Shown piece after piece: positions 26,054 to 34,890 of a stretch of 64,000 bases of DNA (position 1 is its first letter; each line of letters starts with the position of its first letter). Source of the stretch: Bacillus sp. Y1. GTDB lineage: Bacteria > Bacillota > Bacilli > Bacillales > Cytobacillaceae. A program made the position numbers and the translations under genes. Under the pieces are notes generated by a model that was given only the letters and a program-made list of their open reading frames with translations, made no database searches and was not told the origin of the DNA. The stretch is taken from positions 1,502,501-1,566,500 of the forward strand of contig NZ_CP030028.1 of the NCBI RefSeq assembly GCF_003586445.1, given 5' to 3'.

Positions 26054-26329
26054 ATGCTAGGTCAACGTCAAGGAATTATTGTATGGCTATTTTCTCTTAA
26101 GCAAGCGAAAATGCTTCGCAAATTTGGGAATGTTCATTATGTATCAAAAAGATTGAAGTACGTGGTCTTATATTGCAACCAAGATGAAACCGAAACAATC
26201 ATGGAAAAAATAAAAAGCTACTCCTTTGTCAAAAAAGTCGAGCCATCTTTTAAACCTTTCTTAAAGGTTGAATACGAAAATTCGAGACCAGATAAAGCAA
26301 AGGAATACGACTATAAAATGGGAATTTAA
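26054..26329 (+). CDS. ylbG: YlbG (DUF2129) small protein
   Basis: This 91-residue protein begins [19 protein letters not shown]. The blocks [22 protein letters not shown] and [17 protein letters not shown] are diagnostic of YlbG/UPF0298. It should be a small cytosolic alpha/beta protein of unknown function. It starts at ATG after AAGGAG and ends in a bidirectional terminator. Confidence 0.92.
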   Translation: MLGQRQGIIVWLFSLKQAKMLRKFGNVHYVSKRLKYVVLYCNQDETETIMEKIKSYSFVKKVEPSFKPFLKVEYENSRPDKAKEYDYKMGI

Positions 26330-26364
26330 AAGATCAGGAGGGGATACCCTTCCTGATCTTTTAT
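26328..26364. terminator. Bidirectional terminator after ylbG
   Basis: A perfect 12-bp stem (26328-26339 with 26351-26362) lies between convergent genes. Confidence 0.9.
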
Positions 26365-26750
26365 TGTAGTGGAGCGATATAATGATTTAAACGTAAGATA
26401 CCTATTACATAGTGATAGAATAATTCCTTTTCTGAAAAAGCAGTAGAAGGTTTTACATCAAATTGGATAATTTCTTTCCCATATTCAGTAGCTAACTTTT
26501 CGAATAACTCAAAACGCTTGTTTTTTGTCACATGTGGATTCGGAATTCCTTCGCGACAAACATACAGTGGTTGGAAGTTGCCAGGATCAGTGGGCTTTAA
26601 AACAACGATTAATGAAGTTACAGACCTTTTATTTATTTCTGTATGTAACGCCATGAAATGCATGAGTCGCTGTTTATTTGATTTAGCAATTTCTAGTAAC
26701 TCATATATGTCTGAATAGCCCTCTCCTAATTCAATAAACCTTTGAATCAA
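26361..26750 (-). CDS. Conserved hypothetical protein, 129 aa
   Basis: This 129-residue soluble protein starts at TTG 26750 with AAAGGAGG 8 bases upstream. The N-terminal helical part (LGEGYSDIYELLEIAKSNKQRLMHF) precedes beta strands (RSVTSLIVVLKPTDPGNFQPLYVCREG). I recall similar unnamed proteins next to ylbG in other Bacillus genomes but know no function, and I see no catalytic motif. It is divergent from the next gene. Confidence 0.65.
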   Translation of the reverse strand: MIQRFIELGEGYSDIYELLEIAKSNKQRLMHFMALHTEINKRSVTSLIVVLKPTDPGNFQPLYVCREGIPNPHVTKNKRFELFEKLATEYGKEIIQFDVKPSTAFSEKELFYHYVIGILRLNHYIAPLQ

Positions 26751-26905
26751 TGAAATGACCTCCTTTTTAGTTATATTGTACTCGCAGACTGGTGTCGAAC
26801 TAAGTCAAATTTCGTAGTTTTTTCAAAAATTCTGTGTGACGTTAATCCTTCTATCTGCTATTGTAATGGTAAGAGATTTAAGAGATTTTAACAAGGGGAA
26901 TGGAT

Positions 26906-28333
26906 ATGTGGAAGATACCGTTCACATTTTTTATCATATTATCAGCTGTCATCAGCGGCTTGTTATTTTGGCAATGGGATGCCTATTCTAAGGAAATGGA
27001 ACAGCCTGCTGACATGGAGCTTGCAAGTCAAAACATTTCGATTAAAACAGAAACAGACACGTTAGTAATCACACAAAAGCTAAGTGGTCTTTCAGGAAAA
27101 AAGGAAATCCCTTTTGCTCTTCCTAGTGGAGTGATTACCTGGCAATGTCTTCTTGAGGATGGCAGTGAATGTGAAAAACAGGAAGAAAGTGTAGCATCAC
27201 TAAAGCCCGATAATAAAGGAAATATTCAAATACAATTCACACTACCGATAAAAGCGAACGAAAAAGCTTTTCTTTTCAATCAATGGTTAGCTCTGTTTTC
27301 GAATGTTCAAGTGACAGACACAAAGGTCGAGCTTATCGATTCAACGAAGAGAAATGGAACATGGGTAATGGGTATTCCCTTAATAGGAAACAAAAAGCTT
27401 GATCTTATTGATTATTATGTTTTTGAGGGTCAATTGGCTAATCCCTCTCTTTATTGGCAGGCTAATTCTTTATTGCAAGAAGAAGTCGACAGCAAGCTTA
27501 TGATCTACTCTGAACAGGAGGGCAATCTTGGTCAAACATTTAACTCCCTACAGCAAATATCTAACAGACCTCACGTGACAGTGGTAATAACCAACCAACT
27601 GCAAGAGGGCAATGGCAACGGAATGATTATTACTCGTCCGGACATAAAACCAGAAATGCTAGAAAAGAAACTTCTTTACTCATTATTAAAATTAAAATTT
27701 GACAATCTTCCGATAGAACAAAGCTGGTTAGTTGATCTTCATGTGTCATTGTTATTAAACAGTGAAAGTCAAATTTCTAAAAGTAATCAAATAATCCAAG
27801 AATTAAAATTGAAGCTGACTGAAGAGGAGCTAGAGAGCTATCTCCAAACATTTTTGTCAGAAGAAATTCTTTTTACTCCTCAAAAGTTAGACGATTTACT
27901 TGTAAGTGTAACTGGGAAACCAACTAGCTTCTTTGATGATAATAAAAATGAAGACACGAATTTGATTCCGTTGTATTTCTTAGAAAAGAGAAATATATCT
28001 GTAAAGGGCAAAATTCAGAAAGATCTTCACATAATTTATATGGGAGATCAAAAGCTTTTCCCATTTGTTGAGACGGTATCATCCCTTGGTTTTCAAGTAA
28101 AGGTTCTTTCTGATAATGAGACCTTATTGCTGACAAAGGGACTAAATAGTTATCGCTTTTACGTTAACCAAAATATATTTATTTATAATGAAGAAGATTA
28201 TGGACTGTTAGAAAATCCACTGACGAAGATTAATCATACTATTTATATTAATTATCAATGGTTAACCTCATTATTTAACATACAGATTGATGAGAATGAA
28301 AATACGGTCTATCTGAAAGAATCAACGGAATAA
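26906..28333 (+). CDS. Exported or membrane-anchored protein of unknown function, stalk-like C-terminus
   Basis: The protein has 475 residues. An N-terminal hydrophobic helix (about 3-21) is followed by an entirely extracytoplasmic region. The first half is beta-rich (VITQKLSGLSGKKEIPFALPSG) and a middle helical segment spans about 250-310. The last 90 residues (FPFVETVSSLGFQVKVLSDNE ... INYQWLTSLFNIQIDENENTVYL) resemble copper amine oxidase-like stalk domains of Gram-positive surface proteins. I do not recognise the rest. ATG 26906 is preferred to 26900 by spacing from AAGGGG. It lies just before the rsmD leader. Confidence 0.7.
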   Translation: MWKIPFTFFIILSAVISGLLFWQWDAYSKEMEQPADMELASQNISIKTETDTLVITQKLSGLSGKKEIPFALPSGVITWQCLLEDGSECEKQEESVASLKPDNKGNIQIQFTLPIKANEKAFLFNQWLALFSNVQVTDTKVELIDSTKRNGTWVMGIPLIGNKKLDLIDYYVFEGQLANPSLYWQANSLLQEEVDSKLMIYSEQEGNLGQTFNSLQQISNRPHVTVVITNQLQEGNGNGMIITRPDIKPEMLEKKLLYSLLKLKFDNLPIEQSWLVDLHVSLLLNSESQISKSNQIIQELKLKLTEEELESYLQTFLSEEILFTPQKLDDLLVSVTGKPTSFFDDNKNEDTNLIPLYFLEKRNISVKGKIQKDLHIIYMGDQKLFPFVETVSSLGFQVKVLSDNETLLLTKGLNSYRFYVNQNIFIYNEEDYGLLENPLTKINHTIYINYQWLTSLFNIQIDENENTVYLKESTE

Positions 28334-28341
28334 AAAAGAAA

Positions 28342-28367
28342 ACCCTGCAGAAAATTTTCTGCAGGGT
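28342..28367. repeat. Perfect 26-nt palindrome before the rsmD leader
   Basis: The 13-base arms ACCCTGCAGAAAA and TTTTCTGCAGGGT are contiguous. On the plus strand no T run follows; on the minus strand a T-rich tract does. It therefore looks like a better terminator for antisense than for sense transcription. Confidence 0.8.
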
Positions 28368-28482
28368 CCTTCTATATCCTAATGGATAGAAGGCAAAGGG
28401 AGAGGAGAAACCGGAGGAAGAACTTATGGGGAAACGTAAGTCTTCTCCGCGGTTGGCAACAACATCTCGAATAGATGTTGTT
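28368..28482 (+). ncRNA. Structured RNA resembling the ylbH leader
   Basis: Three consecutive hairpins fill the region before rsmD (ylbH). The first pairs CCTTCTAT (28368-28375) with ATAGAAGG (28386-28393). The second is long and imperfect: AACCG, GAGGAAGA and ACTTATG pair with CGTAAGT, CTTCTCC and CGGTT around the loop GGGAAA (about 28409-28454). The third is a perfect 10-bp stem (28458-28467 with 28473-28482, loop CGAAT). A conserved leader called ylbH has been described upstream of this gene in Bacillus; the match here is by location and structure, not by a covariance search. Confidence 0.65.
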
Positions 28483-28624
28483 ATTTACATTATTTCCACT
28501 CCTTGGATGGATATACACGAAAAATCGATATTTTCTTAATAAGTTACAACTATTGGCTTCATAAGGACATTATGTTAGGATAAGAAGGAAATTTACATGA
28601 ATATGAATTGATAGTGGTGAGACA

Positions 28625-29188
28625 ATGAGGGTTGTATCTGGTGAATATAAAGGGAAAGCATTGAAAGCGGTTCCTGGAAACTCAACAAGACCTACTACAG
28701 ATAAAGTGAAAGAATCGATTTTTAATATCATTGGACCTTATTTCAGTGGTGGAATAGGACTGGATTTGTTTGCTGGTAGCGGTGGGCTTGGGATTGAAGC
28801 GCTGAGTCGCGGAGTAGAAAAAGTAATCTTTGTCGATCGTGATGGAAAGGCAATTGCTACAATTAAGGAAAATCTGCAAACATGTGGGTTGTTAAATCAA
28901 TCAGAGGTATATAGAAACGATGCGGATAGAGCTTTAAAGGCAATAATGAAAAGGGAGATCATGTTTGACTATATTTTTCTTGATCCTCCTTATAAAAAAC
29001 AACAACTTGAGCACTTGCTTGAAACCATACAAAATGAAAAACTCCTTACGAATAATGGAATCATTGTTTGTGAGCACTCAAAGGATGTTGTCCTTCCTGT
29101 TGAGGTTGGACGTTTGCAGCAAGTGAAATTCGAGAATTATGGGATTATTTCCATTTCAATTTATGCTCTTAAATCGGAACAAGAATAA
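28625..29188 (+). CDS. rsmD: 16S rRNA guanine-N2 methyltransferase RsmD
   Basis: The protein has 187 residues. RsmD methylates G966 (E. coli numbering) of 16S rRNA using S-adenosylmethionine. Motif I GLDLFAGSGGLGIEALSRG starts near residue 45, the acidic motif II FVDRD follows, and the catalytic DPPY (Asp120-Tyr123) lies in FLDPPYKKQQ. The N-terminal RVVSGEYKGKAL and RPTTDKVKESIFNII are also typical. It is followed by coaD after 13 bases in the widespread rsmD-coaD operon. Confidence 0.96.
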   Translation: MRVVSGEYKGKALKAVPGNSTRPTTDKVKESIFNIIGPYFSGGIGLDLFAGSGGLGIEALSRGVEKVIFVDRDGKAIATIKENLQTCGLLNQSEVYRNDADRALKAIMKREIMFDYIFLDPPYKKQQLEHLLETIQNEKLLTNNGIIVCEHSKDVVLPVEVGRLQQVKFENYGIISISIYALKSEQE

Positions 29189-29195
29189 GGAGTGA

Positions 29196-29687
<492 letters not shown>

Positions 29688-29696
29688 ATACATAAG

Positions 29697-29730
29697 AAAA
29701 CGAGCACCATGAAGTGCTCGTTTTTATTTT
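29697..29730. terminator. Bidirectional terminator between coaD and ylbJ
   Basis: An 11-bp stem AAAACGAGCAC/GTGCTCGTTTT with loop CATGAA is flanked by A and T runs. Confidence 0.92.
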
Positions 29731-30938
29731 ACATTTAATCTTCTTGAATATACAAAAATATAGATTACTAGAGAAACAATGGTCACGAGTGGACCGATTT
29801 GTGCTAGATAAGAGTACGTGTTTAAAGCCCATGATCCTGTTTCTAGGACAGACACGGGGATGGCGTTGGAGGGTTGGTCACTTTTAGCTAATCCCTCGTA
29901 TACGGTTCCCCAAAGTAAAAAGGCATATATAGCAGCGAAAAAACCGTGCATAATACGAGCAATAAAAAAAGGCTTAAAAGCAATATCGGTTTGCGAAGTG
30001 ATACTTGCTACTTGTGCCTGTACACTAAATCCGCTAAAGGCAAGAATAAAACTAGTAATGATAGCTTGTTGCATAAGGGTCGCTTCCTGAACCTGACTAG
30101 TCAGCTGACTTCCCAAGGTAATTTCAAACAATCCAGAAATATAGGGAATGCTTAATACATCGGGTAAATGTAAGCTAACAAGGATAAACTCAACAAACTG
30201 TCCTAAAAAAGCTGTGATGTGCAGATGGAACAGAAGCTTGTTTATCACTGAAAATAAAATGATAAACCCGCCAATCATAAGTAAGGTCTGCACAGACGAC
30301 ATGACGGCATCACCAAGCATACGTCCTAAAGGTCTCTGTTCTTTCAATCTTGTTCGATGTAATTCTCTTAATGCGAGAGTAATAGAGAATTTTTGCTCTT
30401 TGGTACGTTTTTTCTCCTCCGTGTCATTTCCGTAAAATCTCATAATTAACCCAACTGAAATATTGCCAAGATAGTGAGCCAGAGCCAATAGAAAACCGAG
30501 TTTTGCATTTCCAAAAAAACCAATGGAAACAGCGCCAAATATAAAGAGGGGGTTTGAGCAATTTGTAAATGAAACTAATCTTTCTGCTTCTACTTTAGTT
30601 AATTGCCCTTCCTGCCTTAATCTTGCAGTGAGTTTAGCTCCAGAAGGGTATCCCGATGCCATCCCCATTGCCCAAACAAAGCCTCCAACACCAGGTACTT
30701 TAAATAGTGGTCGCATAAGGGGCTCTAATAATACTCCAATAAACTTAACAACTCCAAAACCTATAAGCATTTCTGATACGATAAAGAAAGGAAGCAAAGA
30801 AGGAAAGACAATTTCCCACCACATGTCTAAGCCGCGAATCGACGCATCAACAGATTCTTGTGGGAAAGCTATCAATGAAATAGCCATTAATGTTACAGAT
30901 AGTGCTAATACAACGGTTTTCAGTCTGGATCGAAACAC
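29724..30938 (-). CDS. ylbJ: Sporulation integral membrane protein YlbJ
   Basis: This 404-residue polytopic protein belongs to the nucleoside-recognition (Gate) domain group. Typical segments are MWWEIVFPSLLPFFIVSEMLI, MGMASGYPSGAKLTA and FTNCSNPLFIFGAVS. In B. subtilis ylbJ is transcribed by sigma-E in the mother cell and contributes to spore heat resistance. GTG 30938 follows GGGAGG. A close match to a sigma-E promoter lies 35 bases upstream (30973-31001). Confidence 0.92.
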   Translation of the reverse strand: MFRSRLKTVVLALSVTLMAISLIAFPQESVDASIRGLDMWWEIVFPSLLPFFIVSEMLIGFGVVKFIGVLLEPLMRPLFKVPGVGGFVWAMGMASGYPSGAKLTARLRQEGQLTKVEAERLVSFTNCSNPLFIFGAVSIGFFGNAKLGFLLALAHYLGNISVGLIMRFYGNDTEEKKRTKEQKFSITLALRELHRTRLKEQRPLGRMLGDAVMSSVQTLLMIGGFIILFSVINKLLFHLHITAFLGQFVEFILVSLHLPDVLSIPYISGLFEITLGSQLTSQVQEATLMQQAIITSFILAFSGFSVQAQVASITSQTDIAFKPFFIARIMHGFFAAIYAFLLWGTVYEGLAKSDQPSNAIPVSVLETGSWALNTYSYLAQIGPLVTIVSLVIYIFVYSRRLNVK

Positions 30939-30972
30939 ACCTATATCCTCCCTTGAAGGTGAACTTACTGTG

Positions 30973-31001
30973 CAAGTATGGAAAGAAGTGATAAAATATG
31001 A
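30973..31001 (-). promoter_or_regulatory. Sigma-E promoter candidate for ylbJ
   Basis: On the minus strand the -35 TCATATT (30995-31001) fits KMATATW exactly, the spacer is 14 bases and the -10 is CATACTTG (30973-30980; consensus CATACAMT). Confidence 0.65.
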
Positions 31002-31147
31002 GAAAAGTGGGGACCCCTACATGGAAGGTTACAAAAAAGGATTTTTTTTATAGGTCTTGTCCTCATAAATCAATATACTCATATAAAATGAAAATAGACC
31101 ATAAGATTAGAATATGTAACACAATCTTTTTAAAGGGGGAGGAGTAC

Positions 31148-31930
31148 TTGTCTCGTCCGAAAATTGGATTAGCACTTGGTTCTGGTGGGGCAAGAGGCTT
31201 TGCCCATTTAGGTGTAATTAAAGTGTTACAAGCCGAAGGTATCCCTATTGATTTTGTTGCTGGAAGTAGCATGGGGGCACTAGTGGGCTGTTTTTATGGA
31301 GCAGGATTAGATGTAGAGAGGCTATACAAACTTTCAAAAGCATTTAAAAGAAAATATTATTTAGATTATACTGTACCCAAAATGGGCTTTGTTGCTGGAA
31401 AACGAGTAAAGGAGCTTATCCGCGTATTTACTCATGGGAAAAATATTGAAGAGTTAGACATTCCGGTTGCGGTGATAGCTACTGATTTAATGACTGGTGA
31501 AAAGGTCGTTTTCAAGGAGGGGCCGATAGCAGATGCAGTTCGAGCTAGCATCTCCATTCCTGGAATTTTTGTGCCAGAAAAGCATAATGGTCGCTTACTT
31601 GTTGACGGTGGCGTTGTTGACCGAATACCGGTTTCTGTCGTGGAAGAAATGGGTGCAGATATTATCGTTGCGGTTGATGTTAGTCCAGTAAAATCCACTG
31701 CAGAAATTACCACGATTTATGATGTGATTATGCAAAGTATAGACATTATGCAAATGGAACTCGTTTCAAATCGTGAGGTAAAGTCCGATGTCATGATTCG
31801 TCCTCCTGTACAAATGTATAATTCTCGAGCGTTTACAAATATCGAGGAGATTATAACTATCGGGGAGGAGGAGGCTCTTAAAGCTGTACCAAAGATTAAA
31901 GAGCTGTTAAGTAATTGGAAGGGGTACTAG
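31148..31930 (+). CDS. ylbK: Patatin-like serine hydrolase YlbK
   Basis: The protein has 260 residues, the same length as B. subtilis YlbK. The oxyanion loop LGSGGARGFAHLGV, the nucleophile elbow GSSMG with Ser41 and the catalytic DGG with Asp153 make a complete patatin-type Ser-Asp dyad, so an active phospholipase or esterase is expected. The substrate is unknown. TTG 31148 follows AAGGGGGAGGAG; the frame continues upstream to 30998 but without a ribosome site and with atypical residues. ylbL follows after 6 bases. Confidence 0.92.
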   Translation: MSRPKIGLALGSGGARGFAHLGVIKVLQAEGIPIDFVAGSSMGALVGCFYGAGLDVERLYKLSKAFKRKYYLDYTVPKMGFVAGKRVKELIRVFTHGKNIEELDIPVAVIATDLMTGEKVVFKEGPIADAVRASISIPGIFVPEKHNGRLLVDGGVVDRIPVSVVEEMGADIIVAVDVSPVKSTAEITTIYDVIMQSIDIMQMELVSNREVKSDVMIRPPVQMYNSRAFTNIEEIITIGEEEALKAVPKIKELLSNWKGY

Positions 31931-31936
31931 AATAAA

Positions 31937-32965
31937 ATGAACAAAAAATGGATGGGGCGTATCGTACTATATATAATTGCCATTGCCTTACTAGTTGGCG
32001 CCTTTTTTTCACTACCATATTATATAACAAAGCCCGGAATGGCAAAGGAACTTGACCCCATTATTGAAGTGGAAGGTGGGTACGAGGAAGAAGGAAGTTT
32101 TATGCTTACTACGGTAGTCATGGGGCAAGCAAATATTTATACGTATTTGTTAGCAAAAATAAGTGAGTACCAAGAAATTTATCCTCTATCAGCCATTCGA
32201 GCGGAAGAAGAAAGCGATGAGGAATATAAAGTAAGACAGTTGCATTCTATGTCTACCTCTAAGCTAGCCGCTATTGAGGTAGCTTATAAAAAAGCGAATA
32301 AACCGATCTCATTTGAATATAAAGGAGTTTATGTATTAAGTGTCATGGATGGAATGCCTGCCATGGGGCAATTAGAGCCTGGTGATCGAATTTTTCAAGT
32401 AGATGAACTTACGTTTCAATCATCAGAAGAATTTATCAACTATGTAAGTAAAAAACAAGCAGGCGATACAATTACTTTATATTTTGAACGTAATGAGAAA
32501 GAAGAAAATGTTACTCTAACATTAAAAGCATTTGAAGCAGATCAAACAAAGGTAGGAGTAGGAATCGGTTTAGTGGATGATAAAGAAATTATTGTGGAGC
32601 CAGAGGTCACAGTTGAGACAAGTGATATAGGAGGCCCTTCAGCTGGACTTATGTTCTCTCTTGAAATATATAACCAATTGGTGAAAGAGGATTTAACAAA
32701 AGGTTACAATATCGCAGGGACTGGAACAATCGATGAAAACGGTACGGTCGGACGTATCGGAGGCATTGAACAAAAGGTAATTGCGGCAGATAAAGCAGAT
32801 GCAGAAATTTTCTTTGCGCCAAATGAGGAGGGGGCTGCGGACTCAAACTATTTAGCAGCCGTCCAAACGGCAAAAGATATTGATACGAGAATGAAAATTG
32901 TACCGATTAATACATTTGAAGATGCAATAACGTATTTAGAAGCATTAGAGAAAAAAGAAGAATAG
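31937..32965 (+). CDS. ylbL: YlbL, membrane-anchored PDZ-Lon protease domain protein
   Basis: The protein has 342 residues. One N-terminal transmembrane helix (about 8-27) leads to an extracytoplasmic region with a PDZ domain (about 125-195) and a C-terminal Lon-type protease domain. Ser235 in GGPSAG and Lys280 form the catalytic dyad. In B. subtilis YlbL has been linked to turnover of the DNA-damage division inhibitor YneA. Cotranscription with ylbK is likely from the 6-base gap. Confidence 0.94.
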   Translation: MNKKWMGRIVLYIIAIALLVGAFFSLPYYITKPGMAKELDPIIEVEGGYEEEGSFMLTTVVMGQANIYTYLLAKISEYQEIYPLSAIRAEEESDEEYKVRQLHSMSTSKLAAIEVAYKKANKPISFEYKGVYVLSVMDGMPAMGQLEPGDRIFQVDELTFQSSEEFINYVSKKQAGDTITLYFERNEKEENVTLTLKAFEADQTKVGVGIGLVDDKEIIVEPEVTVETSDIGGPSAGLMFSLEIYNQLVKEDLTKGYNIAGTGTIDENGTVGRIGGIEQKVIAADKADAEIFFAPNEEGAADSNYLAAVQTAKDIDTRMKIVPINTFEDAITYLEALEKKEE

Positions 32966-32990
32966 CCGCCCGAGCTATTCTTCTTTTTTT
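32951..32990. terminator. Bidirectional terminator between ylbL and tmcAL
   Basis: A 15-bp stem (32951-32965 with 32975-32989) includes the ends of both convergent genes. Confidence 0.9.
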
Positions 32991-34201
32991 GAAATGAACA
33001 TAGGTGCTTGTTTATATTCTAAGGATAGAGCACTGTGACCTTTGGTTTTGTCCAAACCGAGGGAATATATTTTTGCAGCCTTAATATCAAGTTCAATCTC
33101 TTTTCCGTTGTAGGAGGCAAGTCTTGAGACAATTGGTAGATTACTTTGCTTTTTCCACTTGTTTAAGTACTGCCTTCCCAAAGCTGTCATACCGAGCAGG
33201 CGAAGATAACTAGCTCGGTCGCTCAGGGCCCTCATTTGCTCTTTATTTGTATTTGTCAAAATATGAACGCAAAGCCGTTGCAAACGTGTCCAAGTATACC
33301 TTTTTGTTTTGAGCAAGGTCATAAACTCGGAAAATGAATTTGCTTTATCAACCATTTGTAAGATTCGATTTTCTATTCCCTCTTCCACTTCGTAAATTCT
33401 AGCTAGTTCACTTTTATCAGTTGTTAGTAAACGATACTGAAGAAGTGGCCAATAGTCTTCCCATTGAAGAAATTGCCCAAACTCTCTCTTATAGTCCACA
33501 AGTTCTGTGTAGGTGGTGTTAGGGACATAAGAGGAAAGTTCATTCAACTGTCCGTCATTCGAAAAGATAGATTTACGAATGCTTGTCGCACTTGCAATAT
33601 GGGTGGTGGATAATTCTGGGTCATGATAACCCGCATTTTTTCTGGCTACAGTTAGCGGTGTTAAGCTTAGGTTTAACTCTTCAATTGCTCGAATATATTG
33701 AAAGCCAAGAATATTGTTTGGTTTTGATAGGTCCATTATCTGACTCGAAGGCCTAAGCTCTTGGAAAGCGGAAGAAGTTGCTCTTGGATAGCTCATTCCT
33801 TCATCCATATTCTTTTTGATTAGATGGTCATACGTTTCTTGATGTGTATGAATAAAACGTAGGGTAGAATAAAAGTCTTCTATGTGACCAGATTCACTAC
33901 CAAAGCAGACGTAGTCACAACCTGCAGCAGCTAAAATGTCAATCGCTCCACGAGCAAAAGTTTCTGCCTTTTGTGTTGCAAAAGCGTAAGGAAGTTCAAA
34001 GACAATATCAACTCCACCTAATAATGCCATTTTAGCTCGATGCCATTTTGATAAAAGGGCAGGTTCTCCACGTTGTAAAAAAGGTCCGCTCATGACAGCA
34101 ATGACCACATCAGCACCTGACAAAATCTTTGATTGTTCTACATGGTAGAAATGTCCGTTATGAAATGGGTTGTACTCAACTACTACTCCAACAGCCTTCA
34201 T
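32975..34201 (-). CDS. tmcAL: tRNA(Met) cytidine acetate ligase TmcAL (YlbM)
   Basis: This 408-residue enzyme of the nucleotidylyltransferase fold begins MKAVGVVVEYNPFHNGHFYHV, with the H-x-G-H motif at His14-His17. It makes N4-acetylcytidine at the wobble base of elongator tRNA-Met from acetate and ATP, as shown for B. subtilis YlbM. The VMSGPFLQRGEPALLSK and FELPYAFATQKAETFA blocks support this. The ATG at 34201 follows AAGGAG; the longer frame has no ribosome site. Confidence 0.94.
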   Translation of the reverse strand: MKAVGVVVEYNPFHNGHFYHVEQSKILSGADVVIAVMSGPFLQRGEPALLSKWHRAKMALLGGVDIVFELPYAFATQKAETFARGAIDILAAAGCDYVCFGSESGHIEDFYSTLRFIHTHQETYDHLIKKNMDEGMSYPRATSSAFQELRPSSQIMDLSKPNNILGFQYIRAIEELNLSLTPLTVARKNAGYHDPELSTTHIASATSIRKSIFSNDGQLNELSSYVPNTTYTELVDYKREFGQFLQWEDYWPLLQYRLLTTDKSELARIYEVEEGIENRILQMVDKANSFSEFMTLLKTKRYTWTRLQRLCVHILTNTNKEQMRALSDRASYLRLLGMTALGRQYLNKWKKQSNLPIVSRLASYNGKEIELDIKAAKIYSLGLDKTKGHSALSLEYKQAPMFISKKEE

Positions 34202-34309
34202 AAAAAACTCCTTGATTTTATTGTGGAAAATAAAGATAATAAGCAAATAATGTTTTTTTACGATTAAGAACGAGGTTTAATGTCTACATTATAGTGTAAA
34301 GAAAAAATA

Positions 34310-34338
34310 TTGACAAATAATTATATGAAAGCTATAAT
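34310..34338 (+). promoter_or_regulatory. Consensus sigma-A promoter for ylbN-rpmF
   Basis: TTGACA (34310-34315), a 17-base spacer and TATAAT (34333-34338) match the consensus at all twelve positions. The ylbN start is 27 bases downstream. Confidence 0.85.
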
Positions 34339-34365
34339 TACCTTTGTTGCCTTGAGGTGATTCGT

Positions 34366-34890
34366 ATGAAATGGACATTAAGTCAGTTACAAAAATATCG
34401 AAGCAAGGACTTTCCTGTCGATGAAACAGTTAATATGGATGAGATTATGAAGATTGATCCAACCATACGTCGCGTATCACCAATTCGTGTGACGGGACGA
34501 GCTGATATAGATTCGTCAAAAGTAACCTTTCATTTAAAAATAAAGGGTTATCTCGTGTTGCCTTGTTCTCGTACGTTAGTTGACGTGAATTTTCCAATTG
34601 ATGTCGAAACAACAGAAACTTTCCTCTTAAAAGGACTCGATTATGAGCTTGAAGAGGAAGTTCATCAAGTAAAAGGTGAAGTGATTGATCTTTTACCGGT
34701 CATACAAGAAATCCTTTTGCTAGAAGTACCTATGCAAGTATTTTGCGAAGACTATACTGGGACGGATGGTGCTCCTCAATCGGGTAAAGATTGGGAAGTT
34801 ATTCACGAACAGGAGAAGCAGGATAAGATTGATCCTCGTCTAGCGGGACTTGCGAAATTACTGGATCAAAATGATCCTTCTTCACAATGA
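34366..34890 (+). CDS. ylbN: YceD/DUF177 family protein YlbN
   Basis: The protein has 174 residues. The central CSRTLVDVNFPID and the acidic EVPMQVFCEDYTG region are those of the DUF177 (YceD) family. The gene almost always precedes rpmF, and the plant and bacterial homologues are linked to 23S rRNA accumulation. ATG 34366 with GAGGTG 6 bases upstream is chosen over GTG 34357, which lies inside that site. rpmF follows in the same operon after 84 bases. Confidence 0.9.
   Translation: MKWTLSQLQKYRSKDFPVDETVNMDEIMKIDPTIRRVSPIRVTGRADIDSSKVTFHLKIKGYLVLPCSRTLVDVNFPIDVETTETFLLKGLDYELEEEVHQVKGEVIDLLPVIQEILLLEVPMQVFCEDYTGTDGAPQSGKDWEVIHEQEKQDKIDPRLAGLAKLLDQNDPSSQ

Noticed and set aside
30523..31053. 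A 176-codon plus-strand open frame antisense to ylbJ
   Set aside because: It lies fully opposite the well-supported ylbJ membrane protein and its promoter region, has no ribosome site, and reads as Ser/Thr/Pro/Asn-rich sequence typical of a shadow frame.
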